Positions 34,637 through 44,210 of a stretch of DNA of 64,000 nt are shown in pieces. The stretch spans positions 7,068,001-7,132,000 of the forward strand of contig NZ_CP109430.1 of the NCBI RefSeq assembly GCF_036250735.1. Direction: 5' to 3'. The position numbers and the translations under genes are program-made. The notes under the pieces are model-generated. The model saw only the letters and a program-made list of their open reading frames with translations. It had not been told where the DNA came from and did no database searches. This DNA is from Streptosporangium sp. NBC_01495 (GTDB taxonomy: Bacteria > Actinomycetota > Actinomycetes > Streptosporangiales > Streptosporangiaceae). Numbering within the stretch: position 1 is the first letter of the stretch; every line of letters begins with the position of its first letter.

Positions 34637-34690
34637 GCCGGGATCCGAACCCTTCCGTGAAGGTCGTTGTCCTTCACGGGGGATCCCGGC
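34637..34690. terminator. Nested hairpin
   Basis: Outer arms GCCGGGATCC / GGATCCCGGC (34637-34646, 34681-34690) enclose inner arms CCGTGAAGG / CCTTCACGG (34655-34663, 34671-34679). This is a stable two-level stem with no U-tract. Terminator or RNA structural element. Confidence 0.5.
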
Positions 34691-34993
34691 CGGAGGAACA
34701 CACACGTATGGTTCGCGCTACATACGTACGGCTTCATCGCAGGTCACGGCTCGCGGGCCACACGGCCCGGGTCGAGGGTGCCGGTGACGGCCACCCGGCC
34801 TCTCTCGTCGGCGTCATACCGTTTCCGTCCATCCTCCGTCGCCGACCGGTCCTCGGGCCGGTCGGCCCACGGATCCCGTGTCGCCGGCGCCTTCCTTCGG
34901 CAGCCCCGCTTTTGAACCAGCCATTACCTGAGAAAATACATTGAATTAATCCACTATCAAGTCAATGTCCTAAAGCGGTCAGCCTGATTCTCG

Positions 34994-35010
34994 AAAGGCG
35001 GGCCGCCTTT
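34994..35010 (+). terminator. Short hairpin with T-run
   Basis: AAAGGCG-GGC-CGCCTTT is followed by TTG, giving five Ts in total at the 3' side. It looks like an intrinsic terminator for rightward transcription from the A+T-rich patch or the peptide gene. Confidence 0.5.
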
Positions 35011-35224
35011 TTGTCGTGGACACAAAGAAAGCTTTCGGCCAAGTCGGTTCACGGAAAACCGGAAATGTGGCCCGCCCGTCGGGAAAGCCCGAAAACATGA
35101 TCCGCCCGCGGGAAACCCACGGGCGCGATCCGCTCTCAGCCCCGTCTCCGCCTCGGCTTCCCCCGGTTTCCGCCCCTCCCGCCCCGGCGCGCGCGGCTCT
35201 CCCCCCTCGCCCGTCTCCCCCGTC

Positions 35225-35264
35225 GTGGAACGCCTCGGGAACCCGTGGAACGCCTCGGGAACCC
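35225..35264. repeat. 20-bp unit in two perfect tandem copies
   Basis: GTGGAACGCCTCGGGAACCC is present at 35225-35244 and again at 35245-35264, about 370 bp before the SARP start. SARP proteins bind direct repeats, but usually with 11- or 22-bp spacing, so a direct link is doubtful. Confidence 0.7.
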
Positions 35265-35630
35265 GTCGCGGCGCGGCCCCGCGACACCCGCCGGAAGGAA
35301 CACCGGCGTGTTTGGTCCGGCACGGTTCGCGAGGGGCACCTGGACCACTTCCCGCCCATCCCCCCACTCTCCTGGAGAAAGGTCTCCCGCCTGGTAGGAC
35401 CGGGAGAAAACCATTCCGGGAATGGCCGCGGAGAGGGTGACGGACGAGGTGGTCGGCCGCCCGCCGGGATCGGCCTCCCGCGCCGTACGCCGCCGCCCGG
35501 CACCGCGACGGAGCGGATGGGCGGGCGGGGCGCGCTCCTGGCGGTTCGCGGGAAATCCTGCGTCACGAACTCGTCGGCTAGTGTCTTCTCCACGACTTCG
35601 CTGCGCCATGCCCGACCGCGTGGAGGTCTG

Positions 35631-38621
35631 ATGGACGAGACGCACGCCACCGCCCCCGTCGGGGAGGACCTCCCGGCCGGGAGGCTCGGCATTGACATCC
35701 TGGGAACCGTGACCGGCCGGCGGGGTTCGCAGAGGCTCGACCTGGGAGAGCCCAGGCAACAGGCCGTCCTCTGCGTCCTGGCGATCAACGCCGGGCAGGT
35801 GGTCACCAAGGACAGGCTGATCGACGCGGTGTGGGGAGAGAGCCCGCCGAAGACGGCCGGACAGAGCGTCTACACATACGTGTCCAGGTTGCGGAGAACC
35901 CTGGACCCCGGCCGGGATCCGCGCAGGCCCTCAGGGGTGCTGGTCTCCGTCTCCGGCGGATACTCGCTGCGCCTCGCGCCGGAGCAGGTGGACGCCCTGG
36001 TGTTCGAGCAGCGTCTTGACCAGGCCGGGAAGGCACGCGCGGAGAACGCGTACGAGACCTCCATGCGCTCCCTGGACAGGGCCGCGGAACTGTGGCGGGG
36101 CACCTGTCTGAGCGGGATTCCCGGCCCGTTCGCCGAGCTCGAGCGGCACAGGCTGAGCGGGCTGCGCCTGACCGCGCTGGAACTGCACGCGGACCTGTTG
36201 CTCCTGCTCGGGCGTCCCCAGGAGGCCGCCGCCCGGCTGGTCCTGCTCACCTCCGAGCACCCGCTGCGCGAGCGGCTCCGCGAGCTGTACATGATCGCGC
36301 TCTACCGCTGCGACCGGCAGGTGGAGGCCCTGAGGGTCTACCAGGAGACCCGGCGCCTGCTCATGGAGGAGTTCGGCGTCCAGCCGCACGAGAGCCTCCG
36401 CAGGTGCCACGAGCTGATCCTGCGCGCCGACCCCCTGCTGGGCCCGCCCTCGGCGCCCCTCCCCTCCCCGGAGCCGATCCCCTCCTCCGGGCCCTCCCTT
36501 GAGCCGGACGCCCGCGAGCGGAGATCCCCGGACTCGCGGCGCCGTACGGCCGAGAGGACGAAGGTGGCCCGCCAGCTGCCGCGCGACCCCGTCGACTTCG
36601 TCGGACGCGCGGAGGAGCTCGCGCGGCTGAGGGCGCTGCTCTCCCCCCGGGACGGCGCCCCGCCCCATCACGTCGTCGCGATCACCGGAGCGCCCGGATC
36701 CGGCAAGTCGACCCTGGCGGTCCGGGCCGCGCACATGGTCCGCGACCGCTTCCCCGGCGGGCAGCTGTACGTGAACCTGCGCGGGGCGACGCCGGGCATG
36801 AGGCGGCTCCAGCCGATCGAGGTGCTCGGCAGGTTCCTGCGTGACCTCGGCACGCCCCCGCACGCCGTCCCCGCCGACGTCGACGAGGCCGCGGCCCTGT
36901 GGCGCGGCGAGCTCGACGGCCGCGAGATCCTCGTCGTGCTGGACGACGCCGCGGATCTGGCCCAGATCCGCCCGCTGCTGTCCGTGCCGATGGGCAACGC
37001 GATCCTGACGACCAGCCGGGAGAGCTTCACCCTGCTCGACGACTGCGCCCGCGTACCGATCTCCGGGATGCGGCGGGCCGAGTCCTCCGCGATGCTCACG
37101 AAGCTGATCGGGGCGGAGCGGGCCGCCGAGGACCCACGGGCGACGATGCGCCTGATCGACCTCTGCGGAGACCTGCCGCTGGCCGTCGGCATCGCGGGAG
37201 CCCGGCTGGCGAACCGGCCGCGCTGGAACGTGACCGACCTGGTGAGCCGGCTGGACGACGAGCGCGGGCGGCTGCGGGAGCTGTCGGCGGGCGATCTCGC
37301 GGTGAGATCCAGCCTGGCGGTCAGCTACGAGATGCTCGCCGGCAGCGACCACCGCCTCGACCGGACGGCCGCCCGCGCGCTGCGCGCGCTCGGCGTGCTG
37401 CAGACGGCCGACGTGACGGCGCACCTCGTGGGCGCCCTGCTGGGCGTCCCCGTGGACACGGCCGAGCACGCGATGGAACGGCTGGTCGACGCGCATCTCT
37501 CGGAGATGGACGAGCCGGGAAGATACCGGCTGCACGACCTGGTGCGGCTGTTCGCCAAGGAGCGGGTCGCCCACGAGGAGACGGAGGGCGACCGCGACGC
37601 CGCGCTGGACCGGGCGCTGAGCCTCTACCTCGGGACGACCCTCCTGGCCGTGAAGCTGTGCGGTTACCCCCGCACCGTGCCGACGGACCTGGAGCTCGGC
37701 GCGGGCCTCCTGCCGCTCGCCTCGGGCCGGCAGGCCCGCGACTGGCTCGACCAGGAGCAGGCCAACCTCGTGTCCGCCGCCTCCCAGGCGATGGGCGCCC
37801 CCGGGGAGCGGATCGCGCGCCTCGGGGCCGCCCTGGCCTTCGCGCTCTTCTGGCACCTCCAGCACGCGGGCCTCCCCGCCCGGCTCCAGTCGCTCAACCG
37901 GCAGGCGCTGTCGGTCGGGCGGCGGCTGAACGACCACCGCATCGAGGCGAACGCGCACAACCACCTCGGCAGCGCCCTGAACATGGTCGGCCGCCTCGAG
38001 GAGGCCCAGAACCACATCCGGCGGCAGCTGGTCCTTTCCCGGCGGCTGTCCGACCTGCACGGCGAGCAGAAGGCACTGGGAAGTCTCGCCATGAACTATC
38101 TCGAACTGGGCCGCTACGAGAAGGCTCTCAGCTGCGGCGAGGCGCAGCGGAAGGTCACGATGCAGGCCGGTCACGTGTCCGGCGAGCACTTCGCCCTCAC
38201 CATGATCGGCTCGGCGTACCACGGCATGCGCCGTACCGGCCAGGCGCTGGCGGTGCTGGAGGAGGCCCTGTCCAGGTGCCGCCGGGACGGCAACAGGTAC
38301 CAGGAGACGTCCGTGCACGAGAAGCTCGGCCGCGTCCACCTCGACCGGGGGGACCCCGAGTCGGCCAGAAACTCGTTCGAGGACGGTCTCGGCTGTGCCC
38401 GTGCCGTGAAGCTCAAGATCGCCGAGCCGTACCTGCTGCTCGGCCTGGCCCGCTCCTCGCGCCTCCTCGGCGAGACGGACCGGGCCGCGGCCTACCTGGC
38501 GCTCTCCCTTTCCGCCGCCCGCGCGGTGGGGAACCCGGTGGTGGAGAGGCTGACGGAGGAGGAGGCGACGATCCTGACCGCGTCCGCGAAGCCGGTCACG
38601 GCCGGCCGGGCGCGCCCGTAG
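35631..38621 (+). CDS. AfsR-type SARP regulator (BTAD, NB-ARC, TPR)
   Basis: The 996-aa protein has a winged helix (DILGTVTGRRG, IDAVWGESPPKTAGQSVYTYVSRLRRTL) to about residue 100, and a BTAD domain to about 260. A Ser/Pro linker then leads to an NB-ARC/STAND ATPase with Walker A ITGAPGSGKSTLA and Walker B ILVVLDDAAD, and a C-terminal TPR region (HNHLGSALNMVGRLEEAQNH, ALGSLAMNYLELGRYEKAL, VHEKLGRVHLDRGDPESARN). This is the full AfsR layout; such proteins often activate secondary metabolism and can be phosphorylated by Ser/Thr kinases. The ATG 35631 has GGAGG at five bases; longer in-frame extensions are non-coding. No biosynthetic cluster is adjacent. Confidence 0.93.
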   Translation: MDETHATAPVGEDLPAGRLGIDILGTVTGRRGSQRLDLGEPRQQAVLCVLAINAGQVVTKDRLIDAVWGESPPKTAGQSVYTYVSRLRRTLDPGRDPRRPSGVLVSVSGGYSLRLAPEQVDALVFEQRLDQAGKARAENAYETSMRSLDRAAELWRGTCLSGIPGPFAELERHRLSGLRLTALELHADLLLLLGRPQEAAARLVLLTSEHPLRERLRELYMIALYRCDRQVEALRVYQETRRLLMEEFGVQPHESLRRCHELILRADPLLGPPSAPLPSPEPIPSSGPSLEPDARERRSPDSRRRTAERTKVARQLPRDPVDFVGRAEELARLRALLSPRDGAPPHHVVAITGAPGSGKSTLAVRAAHMVRDRFPGGQLYVNLRGATPGMRRLQPIEVLGRFLRDLGTPPHAVPADVDEAAALWRGELDGREILVVLDDAADLAQIRPLLSVPMGNAILTTSRESFTLLDDCARVPISGMRRAESSAMLTKLIGAERAAEDPRATMRLIDLCGDLPLAVGIAGARLANRPRWNVTDLVSRLDDERGRLRELSAGDLAVRSSLAVSYEMLAGSDHRLDRTAARALRALGVLQTADVTAHLVGALLGVPVDTAEHAMERLVDAHLSEMDEPGRYRLHDLVRLFAKERVAHEETEGDRDAALDRALSLYLGTTLLAVKLCGYPRTVPTDLELGAGLLPLASGRQARDWLDQEQANLVSAASQAMGAPGERIARLGAALAFALFWHLQHAGLPARLQSLNRQALSVGRRLNDHRIEANAHNHLGSALNMVGRLEEAQNHIRRQLVLSRRLSDLHGEQKALGSLAMNYLELGRYEKALSCGEAQRKVTMQAGHVSGEHFALTMIGSAYHGMRRTGQALAVLEEALSRCRRDGNRYQETSVHEKLGRVHLDRGDPESARNSFEDGLGCARAVKLKIAEPYLLLGLARSSRLLGETDRAAAYLALSLSAARAVGNPVVERLTEEEATILTASAKPVTAGRARP

Positions 38622-38749
38622 CGGCCAGGCGCCGCGGGAGCGGGCGCCGCCGCGACGGCCGCCGGTCCGCAACAGTTGCCGACCGGCCCACCCGGTGTTT
38701 CGTCGCCTCTGCCATGTCCGGCTCCGGGCCCGGCTGATGTACTGCTGGG

Positions 38750-40972
38750 ATGAGCGGCATCGAAACGCGACAGCACCGAGGCGTCGGCGAGAGCGTCCTG
38801 CGTCCCGACGGGACGCTGAAGGTGACGGGCGAGTTCGCCTACTCCTCGGACCTGTACCTGGCGGACATGATCTGGGGGGTCACCCTGCGCAGCCCGCACC
38901 CGTCGGCGTGGATCCGCTCGATCGACATCGGTCCCGCGCTGGCCATGCCCGGCGTGTACGCGGTGCTCACCCACGAGGACGTGCCGGGCGCGAAGTTCTA
39001 CGGCCTGGACCACAGGGACCAGCCGGTGCTCGCCGTCGACCAGGTCCGCTACCAGGGCGAGCCGGTCGCGCTGGTCGCCGCCGACCACCCCGAGCGCGCC
39101 AGGCGGGCGGCCGAGGCCATCGTCGTGGAGTACGAGGTCCGCGAGGCCGTCACCGACCCGCGCCGGGCCGCCTTCGACGCCTCCTGCCCCTCGGTCCACG
39201 AGCGCGGCAACGTGCTGCGCCACCAGCCGGTCCGGGTCGGCTCCACGTTCGAGGCCCCCGTGGTCGTCACCGGCGAGTACGAGGTCGGCATGCAGGACCA
39301 GGCCTTCCTCGGCCCCGAGTCCGGGCTGGCCGTACCGGCCGAGGACGGCGGGGTGGACCTGTACATCGCCACGCAGTGGCTGCACGCCGACCGGGGGCAG
39401 ATCGCGCCGTGCCTGGGACTGCCCGAGGAGAGGGTACGGCTCTCGCTGGCCGGGGTGGGCGGGGCGTTCGGCGCCCGCGAGGACCTGTCCATGCAGGTCC
39501 ACGCGTGCATGCTGGCCCTGCGTACGGGCCGCCCCGTGAAGATCGTCTACAACCGCGAGGAGTCCTTCTACGGTCACGTCCACCGCCACCCGGCCCGGAT
39601 GAGCTACGAGCACGGCGCCACCCGCGACGGCAGGCTGCTCTACGTCAGGGCGGAGATCCTTCTGGACGGCGGCGCCTACTGCTCCACCTCTCCCGCCGTG
39701 GTCGGCAACGCGGCCTCCCTGGGGGTGGGCCCGTACGAGGTGGACAACGTGTGGATCGACGCCTACGGCGTCTACACCAACAACCCGCCCTGCGGCGCGA
39801 TGCGCGGCTTCGGCGCGGTACAGGCCTGCTACGCGTACGAGTCGCAGATGGACAGGCTCGCCGAGGCGTGCGGGATCTCCCCGGTCGAGGTCAGGATCCG
39901 CAACGCGGTCTCCCAGGGGTCGACGCTGGCCACCGGGCAGGTGATCGACTCGCCCGCGCCGCTGGCCGAGATGCTCAGGGAGCTCGCCGCGATGCCGCTG
40001 CCCGCCGCGCCGGACGTCACGGGTGCCACAGACCTGCTGGACATGCCCGGTGGTGTCTCGCAGACCACCCGCGGCGAGGGGGTGCGGCGCGGTGTCGGGT
40101 ACGGCGTGGGCATCAAGAACATCTGCTTCTCCGAGGGCTTCGACGACCACTCCACCGCCAGGGTGAGGGTGGAGCTGATCGGCGGCGAGCCGCACGTCCT
40201 GGTGCACACCGCCGCGGCCGAGGTTGGGCAGGGCCTGCTGATGGTCCAGGAGCAGATCGCCAGGACCGAGCTGGGGATCGACGCGGTGACGGTCGCGCGG
40301 GCGGACACGTCGGTCGGCTCCGCCGGGTCCTCGTCGGCGTCGCGCCAGTCGTACGTCACCGGCGGCGCGGTCAGGGCGGCCTGCGAGGCCGTACGGGAGC
40401 GGCTGGACGCGCTGAGGGCCGACGGGTCGTCGCTGGTGGCCGCACTGGAACGGGCCGGGGCGGTGGAGGAGACCAGGGAGTACCGGCACCGGCCCACCTT
40501 CCCCCTGGACCCGGTCACCGGGCAGGGCGACTCGCACACCCAGCTCGCCCTGTGCGTCCACCGGGCCGTGGTGGACGTGGACGTGGAGCTCGGCCTGGTC
40601 AAGGTGGTGGAGCTGGCGGCCGTCCAGGACGTGGGTAAGATCATGAACCCGCTGGCGCTGGAGGGGCAGATCCACGGCGGCTCGGCCCAGGGGCTGGGGC
40701 TGGCGCTCATGGAGGAGATCCAGGTCCGCGACGGGCTGGTGCTCAACCCGTCGTTCACCGACTACCTGATCCCCACCATCCTCGACATGCCGCCCATGCA
40801 GCTGTCGATCATGGAGAATCCCGACCCGAACGCCCCCTACGGCCTGCGCGGCGCGGGCGAGCCGCCCACGCTCTCGTCCACCCCCGCGGTGGCCGCCGCC
40901 GTGCGGGCCGCCACCGGCCTGCGGCTGCCCCGGGTGCCCATCCGCCCGCACGACATCGCCCTGGAGAACTGA
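38750..40972 (+). CDS. Xanthine dehydrogenase-like molybdopterin subunit
   Basis: The 740-aa protein is the large molybdenum-cofactor subunit of the xanthine oxidase family. Visible features are GKPD-like LRPDGTLKVTGEFAYSSDLY near the N-terminus, QDQAFLGPESGLAVP, GGAFGAREDLSMQVHACMLA, AMRGFGAVQACYAYE, AAAEVGQGLLMVQEQI and the catalytic Glu in GLRGAGEPPTLSSTPAV. The pattern fits hypoxanthine/xanthine dehydrogenase of the PucD kind. FAD-binding and 2Fe-2S subunits, normally neighbours, are absent on both sides in this window. The ATG at 38750 follows a weak ribosome site. Confidence 0.9.
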   Translation: MSGIETRQHRGVGESVLRPDGTLKVTGEFAYSSDLYLADMIWGVTLRSPHPSAWIRSIDIGPALAMPGVYAVLTHEDVPGAKFYGLDHRDQPVLAVDQVRYQGEPVALVAADHPERARRAAEAIVVEYEVREAVTDPRRAAFDASCPSVHERGNVLRHQPVRVGSTFEAPVVVTGEYEVGMQDQAFLGPESGLAVPAEDGGVDLYIATQWLHADRGQIAPCLGLPEERVRLSLAGVGGAFGAREDLSMQVHACMLALRTGRPVKIVYNREESFYGHVHRHPARMSYEHGATRDGRLLYVRAEILLDGGAYCSTSPAVVGNAASLGVGPYEVDNVWIDAYGVYTNNPPCGAMRGFGAVQACYAYESQMDRLAEACGISPVEVRIRNAVSQGSTLATGQVIDSPAPLAEMLRELAAMPLPAAPDVTGATDLLDMPGGVSQTTRGEGVRRGVGYGVGIKNICFSEGFDDHSTARVRVELIGGEPHVLVHTAAAEVGQGLLMVQEQIARTELGIDAVTVARADTSVGSAGSSSASRQSYVTGGAVRAACEAVRERLDALRADGSSLVAALERAGAVEETREYRHRPTFPLDPVTGQGDSHTQLALCVHRAVVDVDVELGLVKVVELAAVQDVGKIMNPLALEGQIHGGSAQGLGLALMEEIQVRDGLVLNPSFTDYLIPTILDMPPMQLSIMENPDPNAPYGLRGAGEPPTLSSTPAVAAAVRAATGLRLPRVPIRPHDIALEN

Positions 40973-41003
40973 CCGGGGGCCGAGGGGGCCGTGTCAGCCG
41001 GTG

Positions 41004-42824
41004 TCAGCCGGCGTCACCCTGCTCGCAGGCGACACCGTCCTTGTCCCCGTCGATGTACCACTGGTACTCCTCGTGGGTGCCCCGGGTGTAGGGGCCGTAT
41101 CCGTTGTCCCGCGCGGCCTTGCAGCTGGGAAACCTGCGGTCGGTGCCCTCGCCGGACGTGTTGCCCGAGGTGTCCCCGGTGGTGTTCGCCGGGCGGTTCG
41201 GGTCGGCCCCGGCTCCCGCGGTGTTCGTGGCGGCCGGGTTGCCGGTGGGCGCTCCGGTCGTGAGCGGAGGGGTCACCGGCTGGTTCGCCGGAGGGGTCGC
41301 GGGCTGGCTGGCCGGGGAGGTCGCGACCGGGCCGTCCGACGGGACGAAGACCGACGCGCTCGGCTGCGCGCCGTCCGACGGCTGCGGGACGACGGCGCCG
41401 ACGGTGCCGAGCAGCTTGACGACCATCGCGTCCGCCTGTTCCTTGTTGAAGGAGCCTGCGATGCTGAGGCTGTCGTCGGTGATCGCCTGGGCGACCCTGG
41501 GGGCCGCCACCACCTTCTGTCCCACGACGATGGCGATCTGCTGCCTGACCGGGTCGTCCTCGTTGACCGCGTCCGCGGTCAGGTCGTTGATCTGCTCGCG
41601 GAAGGCGGGCGCGAACGCGATCCTGACCGAGTAGGCGCCGCTCTTCTCCTGGATCGCCTCGATCTTCCGCACGGCGTTCACGGTGACCCCGGCGGCGACC
41701 GAGTAGCAGTTCTGCCCGAGGTCGTCGGGGTAGGTCTCCGGGACCGTGCAGGCTCCGGCCTTCGCCTCGGTCACCGGGGCGAAGTGGATGGGAACCGCCA
41801 GCCGCCTGGGCGGCGTGGCACCGAGCGGCATGTCGGGGTTGCGGGTCATGAGCACCGCGATGGTGCCGAGCACGCCGGTGATCAGCACGACGACGACCAG
41901 GGTGGTCACCAGGATCGCGGTGGTGACCCGGCTCGCCCTGGGCACCCCGTCCTGCGGCTCTCCGGCCCGCCTCCTGCCGGTTCTGGGCGTCCCCTTCCCG
42001 GGCCCGTCCGATCCCGGCTCGGCGGGTCCATGGGCGGGAGGCTCCTGTCCCGCGGCGGGGGGCGGGACGCCGGGACCCTCGGGAACCGGGACACCGGGAC
42101 CCTCCGTACCGTGGAAGCCCTGCTCGCCGAAGGCCGGTCCCCCGAAGGCGGGGTCGATCGGCCCCGGATCGCCGAACCTCGTACCGGCGGGGTCCAGGTC
42201 GTCGGAGCCGGGATCACCGGGCCCCGCACCGCCGGGGCCGAAGGCGTCGACACCGGGACGCCCGGCACCGAAGGCGTCGAAGTCGGAGCCTCCGGAACCG
42301 GCACCGGGACGGCCGAAGGCGTCGAAACCGGAGTCACCGGAGCCGGGACCGGGGGCGGAGCCGGGACCGCCGAAAGCGCTGAAGTCAGGGTCGGCGGGAC
42401 CGGGACGGCCGAAGGCGTCGAAGCCGGGGCCGGGACCGCCGAGAGCACCGAGGTCGGGGCCGGCGGGACCGGGACCGCCGAAAGCATTGAAGTCGGGGCC
42501 GGCGGGGCCGGGGCCGCCAAAGGCATCGAAGTCGGAACCTCCGGAACCGGGACCGTCGAAACCCCGATCGCCACGACCCGGTTCATCGAAGCCACCGGGA
42601 CCACCGGGACCGGCGAGGCCACCGGGACCGCCGAGAGGGTCGTCGTCCGGTTTCCCCGGGCCGCGCGCGTGGCGGCCGGGCGTGCCGCCGGAGCGCCCCG
42701 GCGGCGTGAAGGCGTCATAGGAGCCGGACGAGGACCGCGACGCGTCAGAGGGGTCGTCAGGCCCGGCTGGAGGTCCCTGCGGTACGGGCGGCCCACCCTG
42801 CCCCGCGTGCATCCCCATCGTCAT
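41004..42824 (-). CDS. Disordered-repeat membrane protein with SecD-like and Excalibur domains
   Basis: The 606-aa protein begins at ATG 42824 (ATG 42818 and 42812 are alternatives). Residues about 10-300 are disordered and Gly/Pro/Asp-rich, with some eight FDAFG-type repeats (GGSDFDAFGGPGPAGPDFNA and variants). One membrane helix follows (ILVTTLVVVVLITGVLGTIAVL). Outside, a SecD head-like segment (VGQKVVAAPRVAQAITDDSLSIAGSF) is joined by a Thr/Pro linker to a C-terminal Excalibur domain with DGDKDGVACEQ and two paired cysteines. The Excalibur motif binds Ca2+ in related proteins. It is divergent from ald. Overall function unknown. Confidence 0.82.
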   Translation of the reverse strand: MTMGMHAGQGGPPVPQGPPAGPDDPSDASRSSSGSYDAFTPPGRSGGTPGRHARGPGKPDDDPLGGPGGLAGPGGPGGFDEPGRGDRGFDGPGSGGSDFDAFGGPGPAGPDFNAFGGPGPAGPDLGALGGPGPGFDAFGRPGPADPDFSAFGGPGSAPGPGSGDSGFDAFGRPGAGSGGSDFDAFGAGRPGVDAFGPGGAGPGDPGSDDLDPAGTRFGDPGPIDPAFGGPAFGEQGFHGTEGPGVPVPEGPGVPPPAAGQEPPAHGPAEPGSDGPGKGTPRTGRRRAGEPQDGVPRASRVTTAILVTTLVVVVLITGVLGTIAVLMTRNPDMPLGATPPRRLAVPIHFAPVTEAKAGACTVPETYPDDLGQNCYSVAAGVTVNAVRKIEAIQEKSGAYSVRIAFAPAFREQINDLTADAVNEDDPVRQQIAIVVGQKVVAAPRVAQAITDDSLSIAGSFNKEQADAMVVKLLGTVGAVVPQPSDGAQPSASVFVPSDGPVATSPASQPATPPANQPVTPPLTTGAPTGNPAATNTAGAGADPNRPANTTGDTSGNTSGEGTDRRFPSCKAARDNGYGPYTRGTHEEYQWYIDGDKDGVACEQGDAG

Positions 42825-43041
42825 ATCCCCGTATTCCTCGCATCTGTTCGCGGCGAGCCTACCGACCGGCGAGGGGAGCCGGTAACCCCGCACGTCACGA
42901 CGGCTCCCGGGAGACCGAACGTCGACGACCGCTGACGGAATGTCATCAACTCCAACCCCATTCCTGCCTCCTTGCGCGTGATGACTCTCTTTCGGGGAAC
43001 GCACAGTGAAGAAGAGGACACGCGCCCACCCTGGAGGAGCC

Positions 43042-44160
43042 GTGAAGATCTCCGTTCCCCGCGAGGTCAAGAACCACGAATATCGCGTGGCACTGACCCC
43101 CGCCGGGGCCCACGAGTTCGTCCGGCACGGCCACGAGGTCTTCGTCGAGAAAGACGCCGGGACGGGGTCCTCCATTCCCGACGCCGACTTCCAGGGCGTC
43201 GGCGCGACCATCCTGGACTCGGCCGACGACGTATGGGCCGCGGGCGAGCTGGTCCTGAAGGTCAAGGAGCCGGTCCCCGAGGAGTACCACCGGATGCGCG
43301 AGGGCCAGGTGCTCTTCACCTACCTGCATCTGGCCGCCTCGCAGGCGTGCACCCGGGCCATGCTGGAGGGAGGGGTCACCGGCATCGCCTACGAGACCGT
43401 GCAGAACGCGAACGGCTTCCTGCCGCTGCTGGCCCCCATGTCGGAGGTGGCCGGACGGCTCGCGCCCCAGGTGGGGGCGTACCACCTGATGCGTCCGGGG
43501 GGCGGGCGCGGCGTGCTGATGGGCGGGGTGTCGGGGGTGCACCCGGCCAACGTGGTCGTGATCGGCGCCGGGGTGTCCGGCATGAACGCCGCGGTCATCG
43601 CACTCGGCATGCAGGCGGAGGTGCTGCTGCTGGATCGCAACATCGACAGGCTCCGCCAGGCGGACATGATCTACAAGGGCCACTGCAAGACCATCGCCTC
43701 CTCCACGTACGAGATCGAGCGGGCGGTGCTGAACGCGGACCTGGTCATCGGCGCGGTGCTGATACCGGGTGCGAGGGCGCCCAAGCTGGTCGACAACGCG
43801 CTGGTCTCGCGGATGAGGCCGGGCTCCGTCCTGGTGGACATCTCCATCGACCAGGGCGGCTGCTTCGAGGACTCCCGGCCCACCACCCACGACAACCCGA
43901 CATACCGGGTGCACGACTCGGTGTTCTACTGCGTGGCCAACATGCCGGGCGCGGTCCCGCACACCTCGACGTACGCGCTGACCAACGTGACCGTCCCCTA
44001 CGCCCTCGCGATCGCCCAGCTGGGCTGGCGGGAGGCCCTCCGGAGAGACCCGGCGCTGGCGGCGGGCCTGAACACGCACGAGGGGCACCTGACCAACCGG
44101 CCCGTGGCCGAGGCTCACGGGCTGGAGGCGGTGCCCCTGGAACGGATCCTGCGGGTCTGA
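43042..44160 (+). CDS. ald: Alanine dehydrogenase
   Basis: The 372-aa NAD-dependent enzyme interconverts alanine and pyruvate plus ammonia. The start GTG 43042 has GGAGG upstream and gives the family N-terminus [19 protein letters not shown]. The substrate Lys and His are in LVLKVKEP and TYLHLA, the NAD fold in [20 protein letters not shown], and [19 protein letters not shown] is conserved. It converges on the DUF3105 gene 50 bp downstream and is divergent from the Excalibur protein. Confidence 0.97.
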   Translation: MKISVPREVKNHEYRVALTPAGAHEFVRHGHEVFVEKDAGTGSSIPDADFQGVGATILDSADDVWAAGELVLKVKEPVPEEYHRMREGQVLFTYLHLAASQACTRAMLEGGVTGIAYETVQNANGFLPLLAPMSEVAGRLAPQVGAYHLMRPGGGRGVLMGGVSGVHPANVVVIGAGVSGMNAAVIALGMQAEVLLLDRNIDRLRQADMIYKGHCKTIASSTYEIERAVLNADLVIGAVLIPGARAPKLVDNALVSRMRPGSVLVDISIDQGGCFEDSRPTTHDNPTYRVHDSVFYCVANMPGAVPHTSTYALTNVTVPYALAIAQLGWREALRRDPALAAGLNTHEGHLTNRPVAEAHGLEAVPLERILRV

Positions 44161-44210
44161 CGGCCGGGACACCTCGTCAGGACGGCGTCACCGGCGTCGG
44201 TACCGGCCGA

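Larger units (their letters stand above)
34422..35630. other. 1.2-kb non-coding stretch upstream of the SARP gene
   Basis: No protein-like reading frame was found. Very long open frames exist on both strands in 34980-35630 but are Pro/Arg/Gly-rich composition shadows. The stretch holds an 18-bp palindrome and a second inverted repeat (34518-34566), a nested hairpin (34637-34690), an A+T-rich patch (34915-34985) suited to a promoter, a terminator-like hairpin (34994-35010) and a 20-bp tandem duplication (35225-35264). The last ~60 bp before the SARP start carry its ribosome site. A structured RNA or long leader is possible. Confidence 0.45.

Noticed and set aside
35016-35630. 205-residue in-frame N-terminal extension of the AfsR-type regulator
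   Set aside because: It is Pro/Arg-rich without a fold, passes through a terminator-like hairpin and a tandem repeat, and ATG 35631 has a strong GGAGG site and the correct domain start.
34979-35809. 276-codon minus-strand frame before and into the AfsR-type gene
   Set aside because: It overlaps the real regulator start in antisense and lacks coding character.
41906-42796. Val/Pro-rich minus-strand frame of 296 codons
   Set aside because: It is another frame of the FDAFG repeat region of the Excalibur protein on the same strand.
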